Positions 17,890-27,260 of a DNA stretch of 64,000 bases are shown one piece after another. The position numbers and the translations under genes were made by a program. The notes beneath the pieces were generated by a model, which saw only the letters and a list, made by a program, of their open reading frames with translations, searched no databases and had not been told where the DNA came from. Every line of letters starts with the position of its first letter. Within the stretch, counting starts at the first letter, position 1. Source of the stretch: Halorhabdus tiamatea SARL4B (GTDB lineage Archaea; Halobacteriota; Halobacteria; Halobacteriales; Haloarculaceae); the NCBI RefSeq assembly GCF_000470655.1, contig NC_021921.1, positions 2,542,001-2,606,000 on the forward strand. Direction: 5' to 3'.

Positions 17890-19146
17890 TTACGCCGAGT
17901 CGGTGGCGGCGGCACCGGGTAACACACCCGGATCGCCGGAGCGATAGATGTACTCGGTGGCGATGCCGGTCAGCGGCGAGTCAGTCTCGGTCGCGAACTG
18001 CTCGGCGAGATCGAAATACTGCTCGCTGATCGCGACGACCTGATTGTAGGCTGTCGTGGGATCGTCGGCGAGGACGTACTCGGCAGTGACGGGCGTGAGT
18101 TGGCCCTCGAGACGGTCGTCGGCGTAGTCGTCGAGGTCGTCGAGCCAGATCTGTGCCCCGATGATCGCCAGCACGATCGAGCGCTTGAACGCCTCGTCGA
18201 CGGGGAGGCCTGCGCGGCGGTACATCTCGATCATCCCGTCGTAGATCACGCCGACGCGGGCGTACTGGGTCTTGAGATACGGCAACGTCTCGACGTCTTC
18301 GAAGAGCGTGATCTCCGTGTCGAATGCAGACAGCGACGCGTCGCGGTACTCCGTCCGTATCTGCTCGCGCGCCGCCTGGTCCCCGTCGCGTGCGGCTTCG
18401 AAGAGGTCCCGGAAGTGCGGGTCGCGGTCCTGATGGCGTTCCGAGAGGTCGACGGCCCACTCGTAAATGTTCCTGACGTCCGCGGGCAACCGCTCGAAAG
18501 TCGCTTCGAGTTCCGACGCTAAGGTCTCCTGGGCGATCTCGGCGACACGGCGACGCTCCTCGGGCGTGACCTCGAATCCGACGGCGAAGTCGTCGAACTC
18601 GGCGTCGTTGATCGCGTCGCGCATGTCGCCGTCGATCAACGCTGCCAGCACCAGTCGGGTGAGGTAGTCCCCACCGTCGACGAGGTCCTGGGGTGAGGAC
18701 GGTCCAGTCTGCCACTGCTCGTCGGTGATCGCGCGTCGAAAGCTAACGGGGCCAGCCGCGTCGTTCTCGGCCAGATCGTCGTCGGGAACGCCGTCGGCCC
18801 ACATGCTCAACGCCACAGGGTCGGCACCGTCGTCGGCGCGTCGTCTCGCCGTCCGGTAGATCTGTCCGAGCGTCAACTCGGCCGGCATCGTCAGTTTGGT
18901 GTCGTAGCTGAACGCGACTTCGGCAGGATCGACGTCGAAGTCCGCAGCGATGGCCGTTTCGACCGGTCCGAACGCGTCCTCGATCATCGCTTCGGTCCGC
19001 TGATCGACGATACGCTTGAGCTGGATACTCTCCCGATCGAACACGCCGGAATCAGCGTAATAGCTCAGGACAGCCTGCCCCGTCGTCGGGATCGGGTCAC
19101 GCTCAGCCAGCCAGCCGGCGAGTCGCCTGGGAAGTGTCGTCTTCAT
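17890..19146 (-). CDS. All-helical protein of unknown function with a terpene-synthase-like Asp motif
   Basis: A 418-residue acidic, predicted mostly helical protein without membrane segments or a signal peptide. Near residue 330 it has 'IIGAQIWLDDLDDYADDRLE', which resembles the Q-x-x-D-D-x-x-D-x-x-x-D second metal motif of isoprenyl synthases. No first DDxxD motif with its Arg residues was found. The gene directly precedes idsA on the same strand and is divergent from the geranylgeranyl reductase, so an isoprenoid-related role is plausible but unproven. Haloarchaeal homologues are probably annotated as hypothetical. Confidence 0.65.
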   Translation of the reverse strand: MKTTLPRRLAGWLAERDPIPTTGQAVLSYYADSGVFDRESIQLKRIVDQRTEAMIEDAFGPVETAIAADFDVDPAEVAFSYDTKLTMPAELTLGQIYRTARRRADDGADPVALSMWADGVPDDDLAENDAAGPVSFRRAITDEQWQTGPSSPQDLVDGGDYLTRLVLAALIDGDMRDAINDAEFDDFAVGFEVTPEERRRVAEIAQETLASELEATFERLPADVRNIYEWAVDLSERHQDRDPHFRDLFEAARDGDQAAREQIRTEYRDASLSAFDTEITLFEDVETLPYLKTQYARVGVIYDGMIEMYRRAGLPVDEAFKRSIVLAIIGAQIWLDDLDDYADDRLEGQLTPVTAEYVLADDPTTAYNQVVAISEQYFDLAEQFATETDSPLTGIATEYIYRSGDPGVLPGAAATDSA

Positions 19147-19357
19147 CGCGAGATCACCGTTGGAACCCGGTCCGATCGTCGCCGGCGCATTGACGGGTTT
19201 CCGGCCGGTGTGATTATGATCCTTTCGTCCCAGCCTCTGCCCTGTGGATGAATTTCACCACGGCGACGGATTTTGAACGGATCTCGGTGTAGAAGTAACC
19301 CTCTCTTCCTGCCGCTACACGGCAGTTTTTTGTGAGCGCCAGGTTTACCCACGGTCA

Positions 19358-20731
19358 ATGTCGACAGACGCGTACGACATCGTCGTCGTCGGCGGTGGGA
19401 CGGCCGGGGCGTTCGCGGCCGCCAGCGCCGCCCAGCAAGACCTCGATGTCGTTCTCCTGGAGCGAAAGAGCGAGGACGAAGCGGGCCACATCGCGTGTGG
19501 CGACGCCATCAAAGGCAAGAGTACGTTCCCGGAGGTGATCGATCTCGATTACTTACGTGAGGAGGCGTTCACGAACGAGAACATCCAGCGGGCCGTCTTC
19601 GAAGTACCGGACGGCGGGACGATCGAATATCCCTTCGAGACGGGTTCGGGAGCGATCGTCGACCGGAAGCGCTACGGCGAAGTGTTGCTCGAGGAGGCCG
19701 ACCGCGTCGGCGCGGAGTTACACTTCGATACGGTCGTACAGGACGTGCTCCAGGCTGAGGACGGTCAGATCGAGGGAGTAACCGCGACCCGGAAAGGCGA
19801 CCAAAAACGCTACGACGCCGAGGTCGTCATCGACGCCGCTGGCGCACTCTCGATCTTACAGGACAAGGCCGACCTCGCCGACGCGACCTTCGATACGAAC
19901 GTCAACTTCCAGCAGTTCTGCTCGGCCTATCGGGAGGTCCTCGAAGTCGAGGAGCCTGTCGAGTACGACGACGCCATCGTGTTCAAACCCACCGAAGAGC
20001 TGGGTTACCTCTGGTACTTCCCGCGGACCGCGACGGAGATCAACGTTGGACTCGGTTTCCAGATGGACCAGGAACCGATGGAACTCGTCGACGAACTCCG
20101 CGACGATCTCGAAGACCGCGAAGAGTTCGAAAACGCCGAGGTCAAGGACAAACTCGGCGCGGCGTTGCCGACTCGCCGCCCCTACGACTCGGGGACTGCC
20201 CCCGGATTCATCGCCGTTGGTGACGCGGCCGGCCACGTCAACCCGACCACCGGCGGTGGGATCCCTGGCGCGGCGAAAGCCGGCCACTGGGCGGCCGAGG
20301 TCGCCGGCGACGCCATCGCCGAGGGTGACCTCAGCGAGGACGCGCTGTGGGAGTACAACCACCGCGTGCTGACGGACTTCGGGAAGCGCTTCGCGGCGAT
20401 GGATCTGTACAACATCTTCGGGACGACGCTCACGGTCGACGATATCGCCGACGTCATCTCGGCGATGCCCGCCCAGCAACTCATCGACATCCTGGGTCGC
20501 AGTGGAACCTCCTCGATGGGGTGGGGCCTGAAGCTCAAGACGATGGTCCAGACGTTCGGTCACTGGGGCACGCTGTACGACGCGTACAAGGTCAACCAGC
20601 GCGCCTCGGAGCTCAAAGAGATCTACGACGAGTACCCGACCGCACCCGACGGGTTCGGGGACTGGCGCGAGCGGCGAGACGCCTTCATGGAGGACTTCTA
20701 CGCCGAGTTCGGGGCGGATCCGAAGTACTGA
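19358..20731 (+). CDS. Geranylgeranyl reductase family FAD enzyme (archaeal lipid saturation)
   Basis: A 457-residue flavoprotein of the digeranylgeranylglycerophospholipid reductase family, which saturates the isoprenoid chains of ether lipids. The FAD dinucleotide motif is 'VVGGGTAGAFAAASAAQ' at residues ~9-25, with 'LERK' after it. The substrate-pocket motif reads 'LGYLWYFPRTATEINVGLG' near residue 217, the family's Y-x-W-x-F-P plus N-x-G-x-G. The second FAD motif is 'GDAAGHVNPTTGGGIPGAA'. Length is typical. It is divergent from the helical gene at 17890, and a T6 run follows its stop. Confidence 0.93.
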   Translation: MSTDAYDIVVVGGGTAGAFAAASAAQQDLDVVLLERKSEDEAGHIACGDAIKGKSTFPEVIDLDYLREEAFTNENIQRAVFEVPDGGTIEYPFETGSGAIVDRKRYGEVLLEEADRVGAELHFDTVVQDVLQAEDGQIEGVTATRKGDQKRYDAEVVIDAAGALSILQDKADLADATFDTNVNFQQFCSAYREVLEVEEPVEYDDAIVFKPTEELGYLWYFPRTATEINVGLGFQMDQEPMELVDELRDDLEDREEFENAEVKDKLGAALPTRRPYDSGTAPGFIAVGDAAGHVNPTTGGGIPGAAKAGHWAAEVAGDAIAEGDLSEDALWEYNHRVLTDFGKRFAAMDLYNIFGTTLTVDDIADVISAMPAQQLIDILGRSGTSSMGWGLKLKTMVQTFGHWGTLYDAYKVNQRASELKEIYDEYPTAPDGFGDWRERRDAFMEDFYAEFGADPKY

Positions 20732-20767
20732 TCGTCCGGGCGGGGTTCCGGACCTGGATCCGCACCC

Positions 20768-20773
20768 TTTTTT
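20768..20773 (+). terminator. Poly-T terminator after geranylgeranyl reductase
   Basis: A run of six T residues about 37 bp after the stop and 25 bp before the next start. Haloarchaeal transcription ends at such U-tracts, so this probably separates the reductase from the aldo/keto reductase. Confidence 0.45.
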
Positions 20774-20797
20774 CGCCGTGCTGTCTACCTGGACTCG

Positions 20798-21631
20798 ATG
20801 ACATCACAGCCGACAGCCGACGACGTGCCACGCCTCGGTGACATGCCGATGCTCGGGCTCGGAACCTGGGAGAACGAGGATCCTGAGCAGTGTGCCGACA
20901 GCGTCGCGACCGCGCTGGAGATGGGGTATCGCCACGTCGACACGGCGAAAGCCTACCACAACGAAGATGCCGTCGGCGATGGGATCGCCGCTGCCGACGT
21001 CCCGCGCGAGGACGTCTTCGTCGCGACGAAGGTCTGGGCCGGCGACCTCGCGTACGACGACGTCATCGAGAGCGCCGAACGGAGCGCCGACCGGCTCGGC
21101 GTCGAGACGATCGACCTCCTGTACATCCACTGGCCCTCCCACGCCTACGAACCCGAGGAGACCCTGCCGGCCTTCGACGAACTGGTCGATCGCGGTGTGA
21201 TCGACCGCGTCGGCGTGAGCAACTTCACGCCAGACCAGATCGAGCGCGCCCGAGACGTGCTCGAATCGCCGCTTTACGCCAACCAGGTCGAGATGCACCC
21301 CTATCTCGAGCAGGCGGAACTCCGGGCGTTCGCCGCGGAGACCGACCTCAATCTCGTCGCGTACTCGCCGCTCGGGCGAGGCACCGTTCTCGACGACGAG
21401 ACGCTCGCCGAAATCGCCGAGAAACACGACGCCAGCGTCGCTCAGGTCAGCCTGGCCTGGTTGCGCGAGAAGGGGGTCACCGCGATCCCGAAAGCGACCA
21501 GCGAGGCCCACATCCGGGACAACTTCGAGAGCGTCGGCCTCGATCTCGACGCCGAGGACGTCGCCACAATCGACGACATCGATCGGACTGACCGCCAGAT
21601 CCATCCTGACTGGGCCCCGGACTCCTGGTAA
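20798..21631 (+). CDS. Aldo/keto reductase
   Basis: A 277-residue NADPH-dependent reductase of aldehydes or ketones. The catalytic tetrad is visible: Asp and Tyr in 'VDTAKAYHNEDAVG', Lys in 'VFVATKVWAG' and His in 'LLYIHWPSHAY'. The cofactor-binding C-terminus has 'AIPKATSEAHIRDN', the usual I-P-K-[AS] motif of AKR proteins. Length is normal for bacterial/archaeal AKRs. Substrate cannot be told from sequence. The N-terminal 'MTSQPTADDVPRLGDMPMLG' places the family's first strand normally. Confidence 0.93.
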   Translation: MTSQPTADDVPRLGDMPMLGLGTWENEDPEQCADSVATALEMGYRHVDTAKAYHNEDAVGDGIAAADVPREDVFVATKVWAGDLAYDDVIESAERSADRLGVETIDLLYIHWPSHAYEPEETLPAFDELVDRGVIDRVGVSNFTPDQIERARDVLESPLYANQVEMHPYLEQAELRAFAAETDLNLVAYSPLGRGTVLDDETLAEIAEKHDASVAQVSLAWLREKGVTAIPKATSEAHIRDNFESVGLDLDAEDVATIDDIDRTDRQIHPDWAPDSW

Positions 21632-21718
21632 CTGGCCTCGAACACTCGGTGCCGTCTCGGGGGTGACGACGAACGGGGCTCGTAGCAATTATACGCCCTC
21701 GTACCCAACTCCGGATAC

Positions 21719-22456
21719 ATGTCGGGCGGGACTGCGTCGGGAATCGTCGCCGGGATTCGTATCGACTTACAGCGGCTCCACGAGACCTGGATGGAGATCG
21801 TTTACCCACGCCAGCGGGACGCGGCAGACACCGTCCTCGGAAAGTGGACGCCCAACACCCAGACTGGCTGGATCGCCTATCGGCTGTGGGGGGCGCTCGG
21901 CGCGCTCCTCGTCGGGATCCTCTACCCGCTGGTGTTGCTCGGGTACGTCTTCCGAGCCCAGACCAGTCGCATCGACCTCGCGGCGGCCCGGATCGGTGCC
22001 ATCGGGGTGTTCGTCGTGCTGGTCGTGCTCTGGGGGGCATTGAGCGCGTTCGCGAGATACCAGTTCTCGACGAGCGGGTTCATCGCCGTCCTGGCGGCAA
22101 GCGTCGTCGCCGTCGTCGCCGGCCTCCTCGCCTACGCCTTCTCCCGTGTCGGCGGACGACTCACGACTGTCGTCTTTGCCTACCCCTTCGGCGTGACCGC
22201 ACTTCTGCTCCCGCCGGTCGTCGCCGCGCTGTACTCGCCGACGCTCGCCGAGACGGTCTTCTCCCGGAGTACGGCCATCGCCCGCTGGATCAACGACAAT
22301 CTGCTCGACGTCTACAACATCAACCAGCGTCTCCGGCGGTCCTACGACCTTCGGGGAATCGCCCACGCAGCCATGTGGTTCGCCATCTCGATCCCCGTCG
22401 GGTGGCTGGTGGGAACCGTCGTCACGCTGGCGAACTACGTCCGACCCGGCCGCTGA
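21719..22456 (+). CDS. Membrane protein of unknown function
   Basis: A 245-residue protein. After a soluble start (residues 1-55, with 'LHETWMEIVYPRQRD') there are about five membrane segments: 'WGALGALLVGILYPLVLLGY', 'AIGVFVVLVVLWGALSAFA', 'GFIAVLAASVVAVVAGLLAY', 'VVFAYPFGVTALLLPPVVAA' and 'AAMWFAISIPVGWLVGTVV'. No family recognised. The start at 21719 follows a TATA-like AATTATAC about 30 bp upstream, which fits a leaderless transcript. It is convergent with the next gene, 33 bp away. Confidence 0.75.
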   Translation: MSGGTASGIVAGIRIDLQRLHETWMEIVYPRQRDAADTVLGKWTPNTQTGWIAYRLWGALGALLVGILYPLVLLGYVFRAQTSRIDLAAARIGAIGVFVVLVVLWGALSAFARYQFSTSGFIAVLAASVVAVVAGLLAYAFSRVGGRLTTVVFAYPFGVTALLLPPVVAALYSPTLAETVFSRSTAIARWINDNLLDVYNINQRLRRSYDLRGIAHAAMWFAISIPVGWLVGTVVTLANYVRPGR

Positions 22457-22489
22457 GTTGACCTCCGGACCTGCCCTTCGCTCCTCCCG

Positions 22490-23245
22490 TTACTGAGTCC
22501 CAACGCGAACCGACTCCGGATCGACCCCACCCCCGCCGATCGTGACCGTCGCCTCGCCGCCGACCTGTATCGTCCCGCCCGCGACCAGCGGCGCGAGAAT
22601 GCCTCCGACGACGGACCCCGGCTCGGAGAGCGGGGCGTCCGGTGTGACGGTGTCGCCAGCCGCCAGGTTCTGGCGATCGACGAAGGTCTCGGCCGCCTGG
22701 AGCAGCCTCCGGTGATCGACGGAATTCTCGCCGGTCGTGAGGACGGTGGCGTCCGGTTCGACCGTCTCGGGCGGCGCGATCGGTGTCTCGCTCCAGACTT
22801 CCGACTCGAAGTGGACGACGTCGGGGTCCTCGGGCGGCCCGCCGTAGGCGATCGTCGTACACGCCGCTCCCGGTTCGTAGGCGTCCATCCAGGCGGCCGG
22901 CCCGACGAGCGCGTCGACGGCGCAATTTCGGGGCGGATCGAACCGCACGGTCGCGCCGAGCAACGCCGCCCCGAGAAACGTGAAGACGACCTCGGGAACC
23001 GGCGTTCCGTCCGCCCGTGACGGAGTCGTCCCGGGATCGAAGTCGGGGTGTTTCGGTGCGTCGACAATCCCGACCTCGGATCCTTCGTGGACGCCGTACA
23101 GACGGAGGAGGTTCGCCGTCTTCCAGGTCGACGTACAGACGCTGTCGTCGGTGTGTGATCGCGCCGGGTCGCCGGCGACGCGATACGCGAGGCCGTCGCT
23201 GCGTCGTGCCGGGGCGACGAGATCGCCGATGACCGTCGCGTCCAT
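22490..23245 (-). CDS. Short protein resembling an N-terminal piece of acyl-CoA/AMP ligases
   Basis: A 251-residue protein. The opening '[19 protein letters not shown]', the helix '[20 protein letters not shown]' and later '[18 protein letters not shown]' resemble the N-terminal subdomain of adenylate-forming (ANL) ligases. The catalytic TSGTTGxPK motif and C-terminal domain are absent: the region that should hold it reads '[19 protein letters not shown]', with T-T-G-E in place of the P-loop. It may be a degenerate, non-catalytic ANL relative. It is divergent from the DUF63 gene. Function unknown. Confidence 0.6.
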   Translation of the reverse strand: MDATVIGDLVAPARRSDGLAYRVAGDPARSHTDDSVCTSTWKTANLLRLYGVHEGSEVGIVDAPKHPDFDPGTTPSRADGTPVPEVVFTFLGAALLGATVRFDPPRNCAVDALVGPAAWMDAYEPGAACTTIAYGGPPEDPDVVHFESEVWSETPIAPPETVEPDATVLTTGENSVDHRRLLQAAETFVDRQNLAAGDTVTPDAPLSEPGSVVGGILAPLVAGGTIQVGGEATVTIGGGGVDPESVRVGTQ

Positions 23246-23359
23246 ATATCGACGTTGCAGGCAATCGCCAAAAGCGTTCGCGCCGAACCGGGAGGAGGTG
23301 ACTGGCGACCGGCATCCGCGACCGAAACGCTAACCACGACGGCTGACGGCTGGGTGAAC

Positions 23360-24511
23360 ATGGACGAGACTGGGTTCGATCTCACGCCGGGACGTGCGTG
23401 GCTCGCGGTGTTCGCGGCCGGCGTCGTCGCGGTGGTCGGCGGGTCGATCGCGTTCACACGCACGGTCTGGGACGAGTTCATCTGGCAGTACTTCTGGGGG
23501 CCGGTGTACGCCGACGCCTACAACGCCGGGTGTGCGATCAAGGCGGGCGGCGAGACGCTGCTGGGCGGTAGCGGTTTCGCCGAGAACTGCGGGATTGCGG
23601 CCCAGCAGGGCCATATCGTCGCCGAGCCGGGCTATACACTCGTCTCGGAGGCAGGCTACATGATCGTCGGGCTGTTCTTCCTGATCGGCGTCTACCTCTT
23701 GCTATCGAATCTCGACATCGACCTCGACAAGGCGTTCTTCTACGCGCTGTTCCCGTTCATGCTGTTCGGCGGCGCGCTCCGGGTCCTCGAAGACGCGACC
23801 GACGCGGCCGTCGACGCCGGCGTCGAGCCGGTCATCTCCTACCCGTTCAACACGCTGTTCATCAGCCCGATCATCTACTTTACCGTCTTCGGGATCGCGA
23901 TCGCCGCCCTCGTCGGCAGCCTGCGACTGGCCGATCGGGGCGTCGTCGATTCGGCCGACCGGACGCTCGGGACGGTCGGGGGCGTCGCACTCGCGATCAC
24001 CCTCGGCTACCTGGTCGTCCTCGGGCTCACCGTCGAACACGTCGCTTTCCTCCCGCACGTCCTGCTCATCATCGTCGGACTCGCGACGGTGCTGGCCTAC
24101 GGCGTCTACGCGCTCGCGGACCGCTTCTACCCCGAGATAAACAGCGGGACGGGCTACGTCGGCCTGCTCGTCATCTGGGCGCACGCGATCGACGGCGTCG
24201 CGAACGTCCTCATCACCGACTGGGCGGACGTGCTTGCCCTCCCCGTCTCGTATTACCCCAAGCACCCGGCCAACGAGATCATCATGAACGTGACCGAAGC
24301 CGTCCTGCCGGCGGCCGTCTTCGAGGCGATCGGGAGCGCGTGGCCGTTCCTGCTCGTGAAACTCGGGGTCGCCGTCGCCATCGTCTGGCTGTTCAACGAG
24401 GCGTTTATCGAGGAGAATCCACGGTACAGCTACGTCCTCCTGGTCGGCGTCACTGCCGTCGGGCTCGGGCCGGGGACGCGGGACATGCTCCGGGCCGCGT
24501 TCGGTATCTAA
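23360..24511 (+). CDS. DUF63-family membrane protein
   Basis: A 383-residue archaeal integral membrane protein with about nine hydrophobic segments. Conserved-looking features are '[18 protein letters not shown]' after the first helix, '[19 protein letters not shown]', '[15 protein letters not shown]' and '[18 protein letters not shown]'. These match the DUF63 family found across euryarchaea. No biochemical role is established. The start at 23360 (MDETGFDL) is preferred because the longer frame overlaps the divergent gene's promoter region. It is convergent with the YcaO gene, 26 bp between stops. Confidence 0.82.
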   Translation: MDETGFDLTPGRAWLAVFAAGVVAVVGGSIAFTRTVWDEFIWQYFWGPVYADAYNAGCAIKAGGETLLGGSGFAENCGIAAQQGHIVAEPGYTLVSEAGYMIVGLFFLIGVYLLLSNLDIDLDKAFFYALFPFMLFGGALRVLEDATDAAVDAGVEPVISYPFNTLFISPIIYFTVFGIAIAALVGSLRLADRGVVDSADRTLGTVGGVALAITLGYLVVLGLTVEHVAFLPHVLLIIVGLATVLAYGVYALADRFYPEINSGTGYVGLLVIWAHAIDGVANVLITDWADVLALPVSYYPKHPANEIIMNVTEAVLPAAVFEAIGSAWPFLLVKLGVAVAIVWLFNEAFIEENPRYSYVLLVGVTAVGLGPGTRDMLRAAFGI

Positions 24512-24537
24512 GCGCTTTCGGCCGGCGACGTCGATTT

Positions 24538-26250
24538 TCAGGGGAACGGATGAAACGCCCGGTCCGGCCGTGCCTCGAATCCGAGACGGTCCGAGACGGC
24601 TTCGAGGCGGTCGCCGAAGTACGGCTCGCCGAGGAACAGCGGCTGTGCGTCCGGCACGAGCACCCGGACAGCCTCGAAGCCCATCGCCTCGACGTCCCTC
24701 GGTGTGAGTCGGACGGCGTACGGCGTGAGATCCGCGTCGGCAACTCGCTCGACGACAGCCGACAGGGCTTCGGCCCCTTCGATGGCCACGTCAGGTGCGA
24801 CGTCAGCCGCCGACACAGCGCCGTCGGCGTCGACGAATGTTTCGACAGCGTCCGGGAATGCGGCGTACTCCCCGATCGCGCCGCCGGCGTCCGCGGCTCC
24901 CTCCCGCCCCATCTGACGGAGTTCGAACCAGTTCTGGACCGCCTCGGCGAGCGCCGACCGGGCGGCCGCCGCGGGATCGAGATGTGCGCCCGATCCCAGA
25001 GCGAAGCGCGGCCACTCGCCGCCTTCCCGGTGGACGGCGACGGCGACGACCGGGACGTCGACGTCCTGGGTGAGGAGGAGCGGCGTGACCGACAGCCCTT
25101 CCGTCCGCACCCGCCGAGCCAATGTTTCGAAGCGCTCGTCCTCGACGGACAGCTCGAGTGGCTCGAACGTCGAATACCACGACAGCATCGCCGCGTCGCG
25201 CTCGATCACCTCGTACAGTCCTGACAGCAACGCCTCGACCGTCGCGTTACCGAACCCGAGTCCGGACGTGGTCGCGGGCCGGAACCGGTCGCCGGCGGGG
25301 GGATAGACGGTCACCGACGCCGGAACCTGAACAGGCTGGCCACTCGCCAGATTCTCACCCTCGATCCAGTCGTAAGGGCCGTCCTCCGGAGGCTCCGGCG
25401 TCACGAACGACGACGGCGCGACGGGATTGTCCAGTTCGTCGACGGCCGCCGTTGTGAAGTTCTCCGCCCGATAGACGCCGGCGCTGTATCGCTCGTAGGC
25501 TTCCCCGAGGGCCTTCATCAGCGCGGCGTTCCAGTCGACGTCGACGCCCGCGGCCGGCCCGGTCGAGGAGACGTCGCTGAACCCCGCGGTGTCGCCGTTC
25601 CGGGCGAGATAGTACGGGGCCGGAAACGACTCGATCTCGCCGACTTCCTGGACGATTCCGACCCGGTCGTCGAGTCCGGCCTCGGCCATCGCGATCGTCG
25701 TCTCCAGGTCGCGATCTGCCGTCGTTTGCTCGATTGCTCGGGAGGTGTCAGACCCACACGTACAGTGGGGGACGGGGAGCAGTTGCCGTGTCGCGTCGGG
25801 AATCTCCGTCACGAACCCGAAGATATCGGGCCCCTCGACCGATGGGTCGAGCGTACTCGCCGCCGCCCGGCCGGCGATCGCACCGGCGAACCGGGCAGTC
25901 GTCGGCGGCGGCGCTTCGGTCGGCTTCTCGGTCGGGTCGACGTTCGCGCGGACGCGCTTGCGAAGACACGAATAGCAGGCTGTCTCCGGACCGAACCCCG
26001 TGATCGCGGCGTCGACGACTGGAACACCACCGACCCCGCCGAGTTCGACCGCGATCCAGGCTGCTCCGGTCGTCAGGGCGTGCTCGTTCGCGCGCTCGAA
26101 CGCGTTCGCGCCGGCCACGTCGACGACGACGCCGAGTTCGAATTCGCCGATTGCGTCGGGCGCAGCCGTCGTCACGTTCTCTCCGACGTCTGCGAGCGCC
26201 GATTCGACCGCTTCGGCCGCCGGCCCGGAACCCACGAGACCAACAGTCAT
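24538..26250 (-). CDS. YcaO-domain protein with N-terminal E1-like half
   Basis: A 570-residue protein. The N-terminal ~190 residues begin with 'MTVGLVGSGPAAEAVESAL' and contain Cys pairs 'CYSCLRKR' and 'HCTCGSD', resembling the partner half of azoline-forming cyclodehydratases. The C-terminal half has YcaO hallmarks: 'LMKALGEAYERYSAG', 'GNATVEALLSGLYEVIERDA' and 'ARSALAEAVQNW', which carry the ATP/Mg Glu and Arg residues. YcaO enzymes activate backbone amides to form azolines or thioamides. No peptide precursor gene is seen nearby. It lies 37 bp behind a TbsP-like regulator on the same strand, so probably co-transcribed. The start at 26250 is the first with a family-like sequence. Confidence 0.82.
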   Translation of the reverse strand: MTVGLVGSGPAAEAVESALADVGENVTTAAPDAIGEFELGVVVDVAGANAFERANEHALTTGAAWIAVELGGVGGVPVVDAAITGFGPETACYSCLRKRVRANVDPTEKPTEAPPPTTARFAGAIAGRAAASTLDPSVEGPDIFGFVTEIPDATRQLLPVPHCTCGSDTSRAIEQTTADRDLETTIAMAEAGLDDRVGIVQEVGEIESFPAPYYLARNGDTAGFSDVSSTGPAAGVDVDWNAALMKALGEAYERYSAGVYRAENFTTAAVDELDNPVAPSSFVTPEPPEDGPYDWIEGENLASGQPVQVPASVTVYPPAGDRFRPATTSGLGFGNATVEALLSGLYEVIERDAAMLSWYSTFEPLELSVEDERFETLARRVRTEGLSVTPLLLTQDVDVPVVAVAVHREGGEWPRFALGSGAHLDPAAAARSALAEAVQNWFELRQMGREGAADAGGAIGEYAAFPDAVETFVDADGAVSAADVAPDVAIEGAEALSAVVERVADADLTPYAVRLTPRDVEAMGFEAVRVLVPDAQPLFLGEPYFGDRLEAVSDRLGFEARPDRAFHPFP

Positions 26251-26287
26251 GCTCCCTCGTGGATGCCCGACGGGCAAAAAGGTCGCG

Positions 26288-27106
26288 CTAGTTCTCGACC
26301 AGGTCGAGAGCGACGTCGACGAGTTCGTCCGCGGCCGCGTCCTGGAGCCGCTCGTCGCCGAGTAACAGCCGTAGCCGTGGTCGACCGACGTCGATCGGGA
26401 CTTTCTCGGTGTCGAGCAGTCCCTGGTCTTCGAGTTGGGTCTTCGTCCGGGAGAACGTCGCCTTGCTCGCCAGGCCGACGTCCTCGCCCCACTTGCTGAT
26501 GTCGTAGAGCAATTCGTGGTTCCGAGCGGCCACCAGAAGGCTGATCGTCACTTCGTCGAGGTCGTCTCCGTCACCGCTGGCAGACGAGACCGAATCGAGC
26601 ACGGCGTCGAAGTCAGTCTGTGCCTCCTCGCTGATCTCTGTGGCAAGCGTCGAACGAACGCGCGACAGCGGTGGCGTTCGGAGCGTGAACTCGCCAGCCG
26701 TCTCCCACATCTCGTCGTAGAAGGCAACCGTCTCGGCGACGAACGCCTCGTCTGCGGTCGACAGTCCGGCGGTCGCGTCGCTCGCGGTCACGAGCGAGAC
26801 GACGGCGTCGTCGGTCACGACCAGGGAGTTGACCGGGCGGTCGTCCAGGACCCGCAAAAACAGGGTACCTGCCTCGATCAGGTCGGCGGCGGTACTTGCC
26901 ACGAGGAAGTCGTCCATGACGTCCTTGAGCGGGCGTTCGGGCGCGAGCAGCCGAACGACCGGCGGCGAGTCGAGGTCTTCGAGGGTGGCGACGAGCGCCA
27001 CGATGGTCTCCCGGGAAGGGTTGACGACGTAAACGTCTCCATCGGTCGGCACTGTTTCTTCGAGGACGTCAGCGACGTCGGGAACAATGAGATTTTCTGC
27101 TGTCAT
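26288..27106 (-). CDS. tbsP: TbsP-like haloarchaeal transcriptional regulator
   Basis: A 272-residue regulator. The N-terminal ~190 residues form a sensor-like domain ('GDVYVVNPSRETIVALVATL', 'RPLKDVMDDFLVASTAADL'). The C-terminal part holds a winged helix ('DEVTISLLVAARNHELLYDI', 'KATFSRTKTQLEDQGLLDTE'). The overall sequence resembles TbsP of Haloferax, reported to act with TrmB on gapII, though this is from memory. The start at 27106 is chosen because a TATA-like AATATTTAAG sits 25-34 bp upstream (27131-27140). A longer frame extends beyond it but is not regulator-like. It probably heads an operon with the YcaO gene. Confidence 0.8.
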   Translation of the reverse strand: MTAENLIVPDVADVLEETVPTDGDVYVVNPSRETIVALVATLEDLDSPPVVRLLAPERPLKDVMDDFLVASTAADLIEAGTLFLRVLDDRPVNSLVVTDDAVVSLVTASDATAGLSTADEAFVAETVAFYDEMWETAGEFTLRTPPLSRVRSTLATEISEEAQTDFDAVLDSVSSASGDGDDLDEVTISLLVAARNHELLYDISKWGEDVGLASKATFSRTKTQLEDQGLLDTEKVPIDVGRPRLRLLLGDERLQDAAADELVDVALDLVEN

Positions 27107-27130
27107 GACTGCAAGGTAGTTGACACCACT

Positions 27131-27257
27131 AATATTTAAGGTTATCGACGGTGAGATATACTGTTCATCAAAGGCCGCAAGCGGACGAACATTTGCGTCG
27201 GTCGGGAGAGATTCGGCGTCGAAAGATAGATTATTCAAGACGGGACTGCAGAGGTGA
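27131..27257. promoter_or_regulatory. Divergent promoter region between tbsP-like gene and glyA
   Basis: For the minus-strand regulator, a TATA-like sequence lies at 27131-27140, leaving almost no leader. For glyA, AGATTATTCA at about 27226-27235 could be the TATA box. A Shine-Dalgarno-like GAGGTGA (27251-27257) sits 3 bp before the glyA ATG at 27261 and supports that start. Confidence 0.5.
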
Positions 27258-27260
27258 CAT

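Noticed and set aside
19143-19358. A 71-codon minus-strand frame between the helical protein and the geranylgeranyl reductase
   Set aside because: Its sequence is basic and without a family, and it fills the divergent promoter region of two real genes.
22490-23245. Naming this gene an acyl-CoA synthetase
   Set aside because: The TSGTTG-type motif and C-terminal domain are absent; only the N-terminal resemblance is seen.
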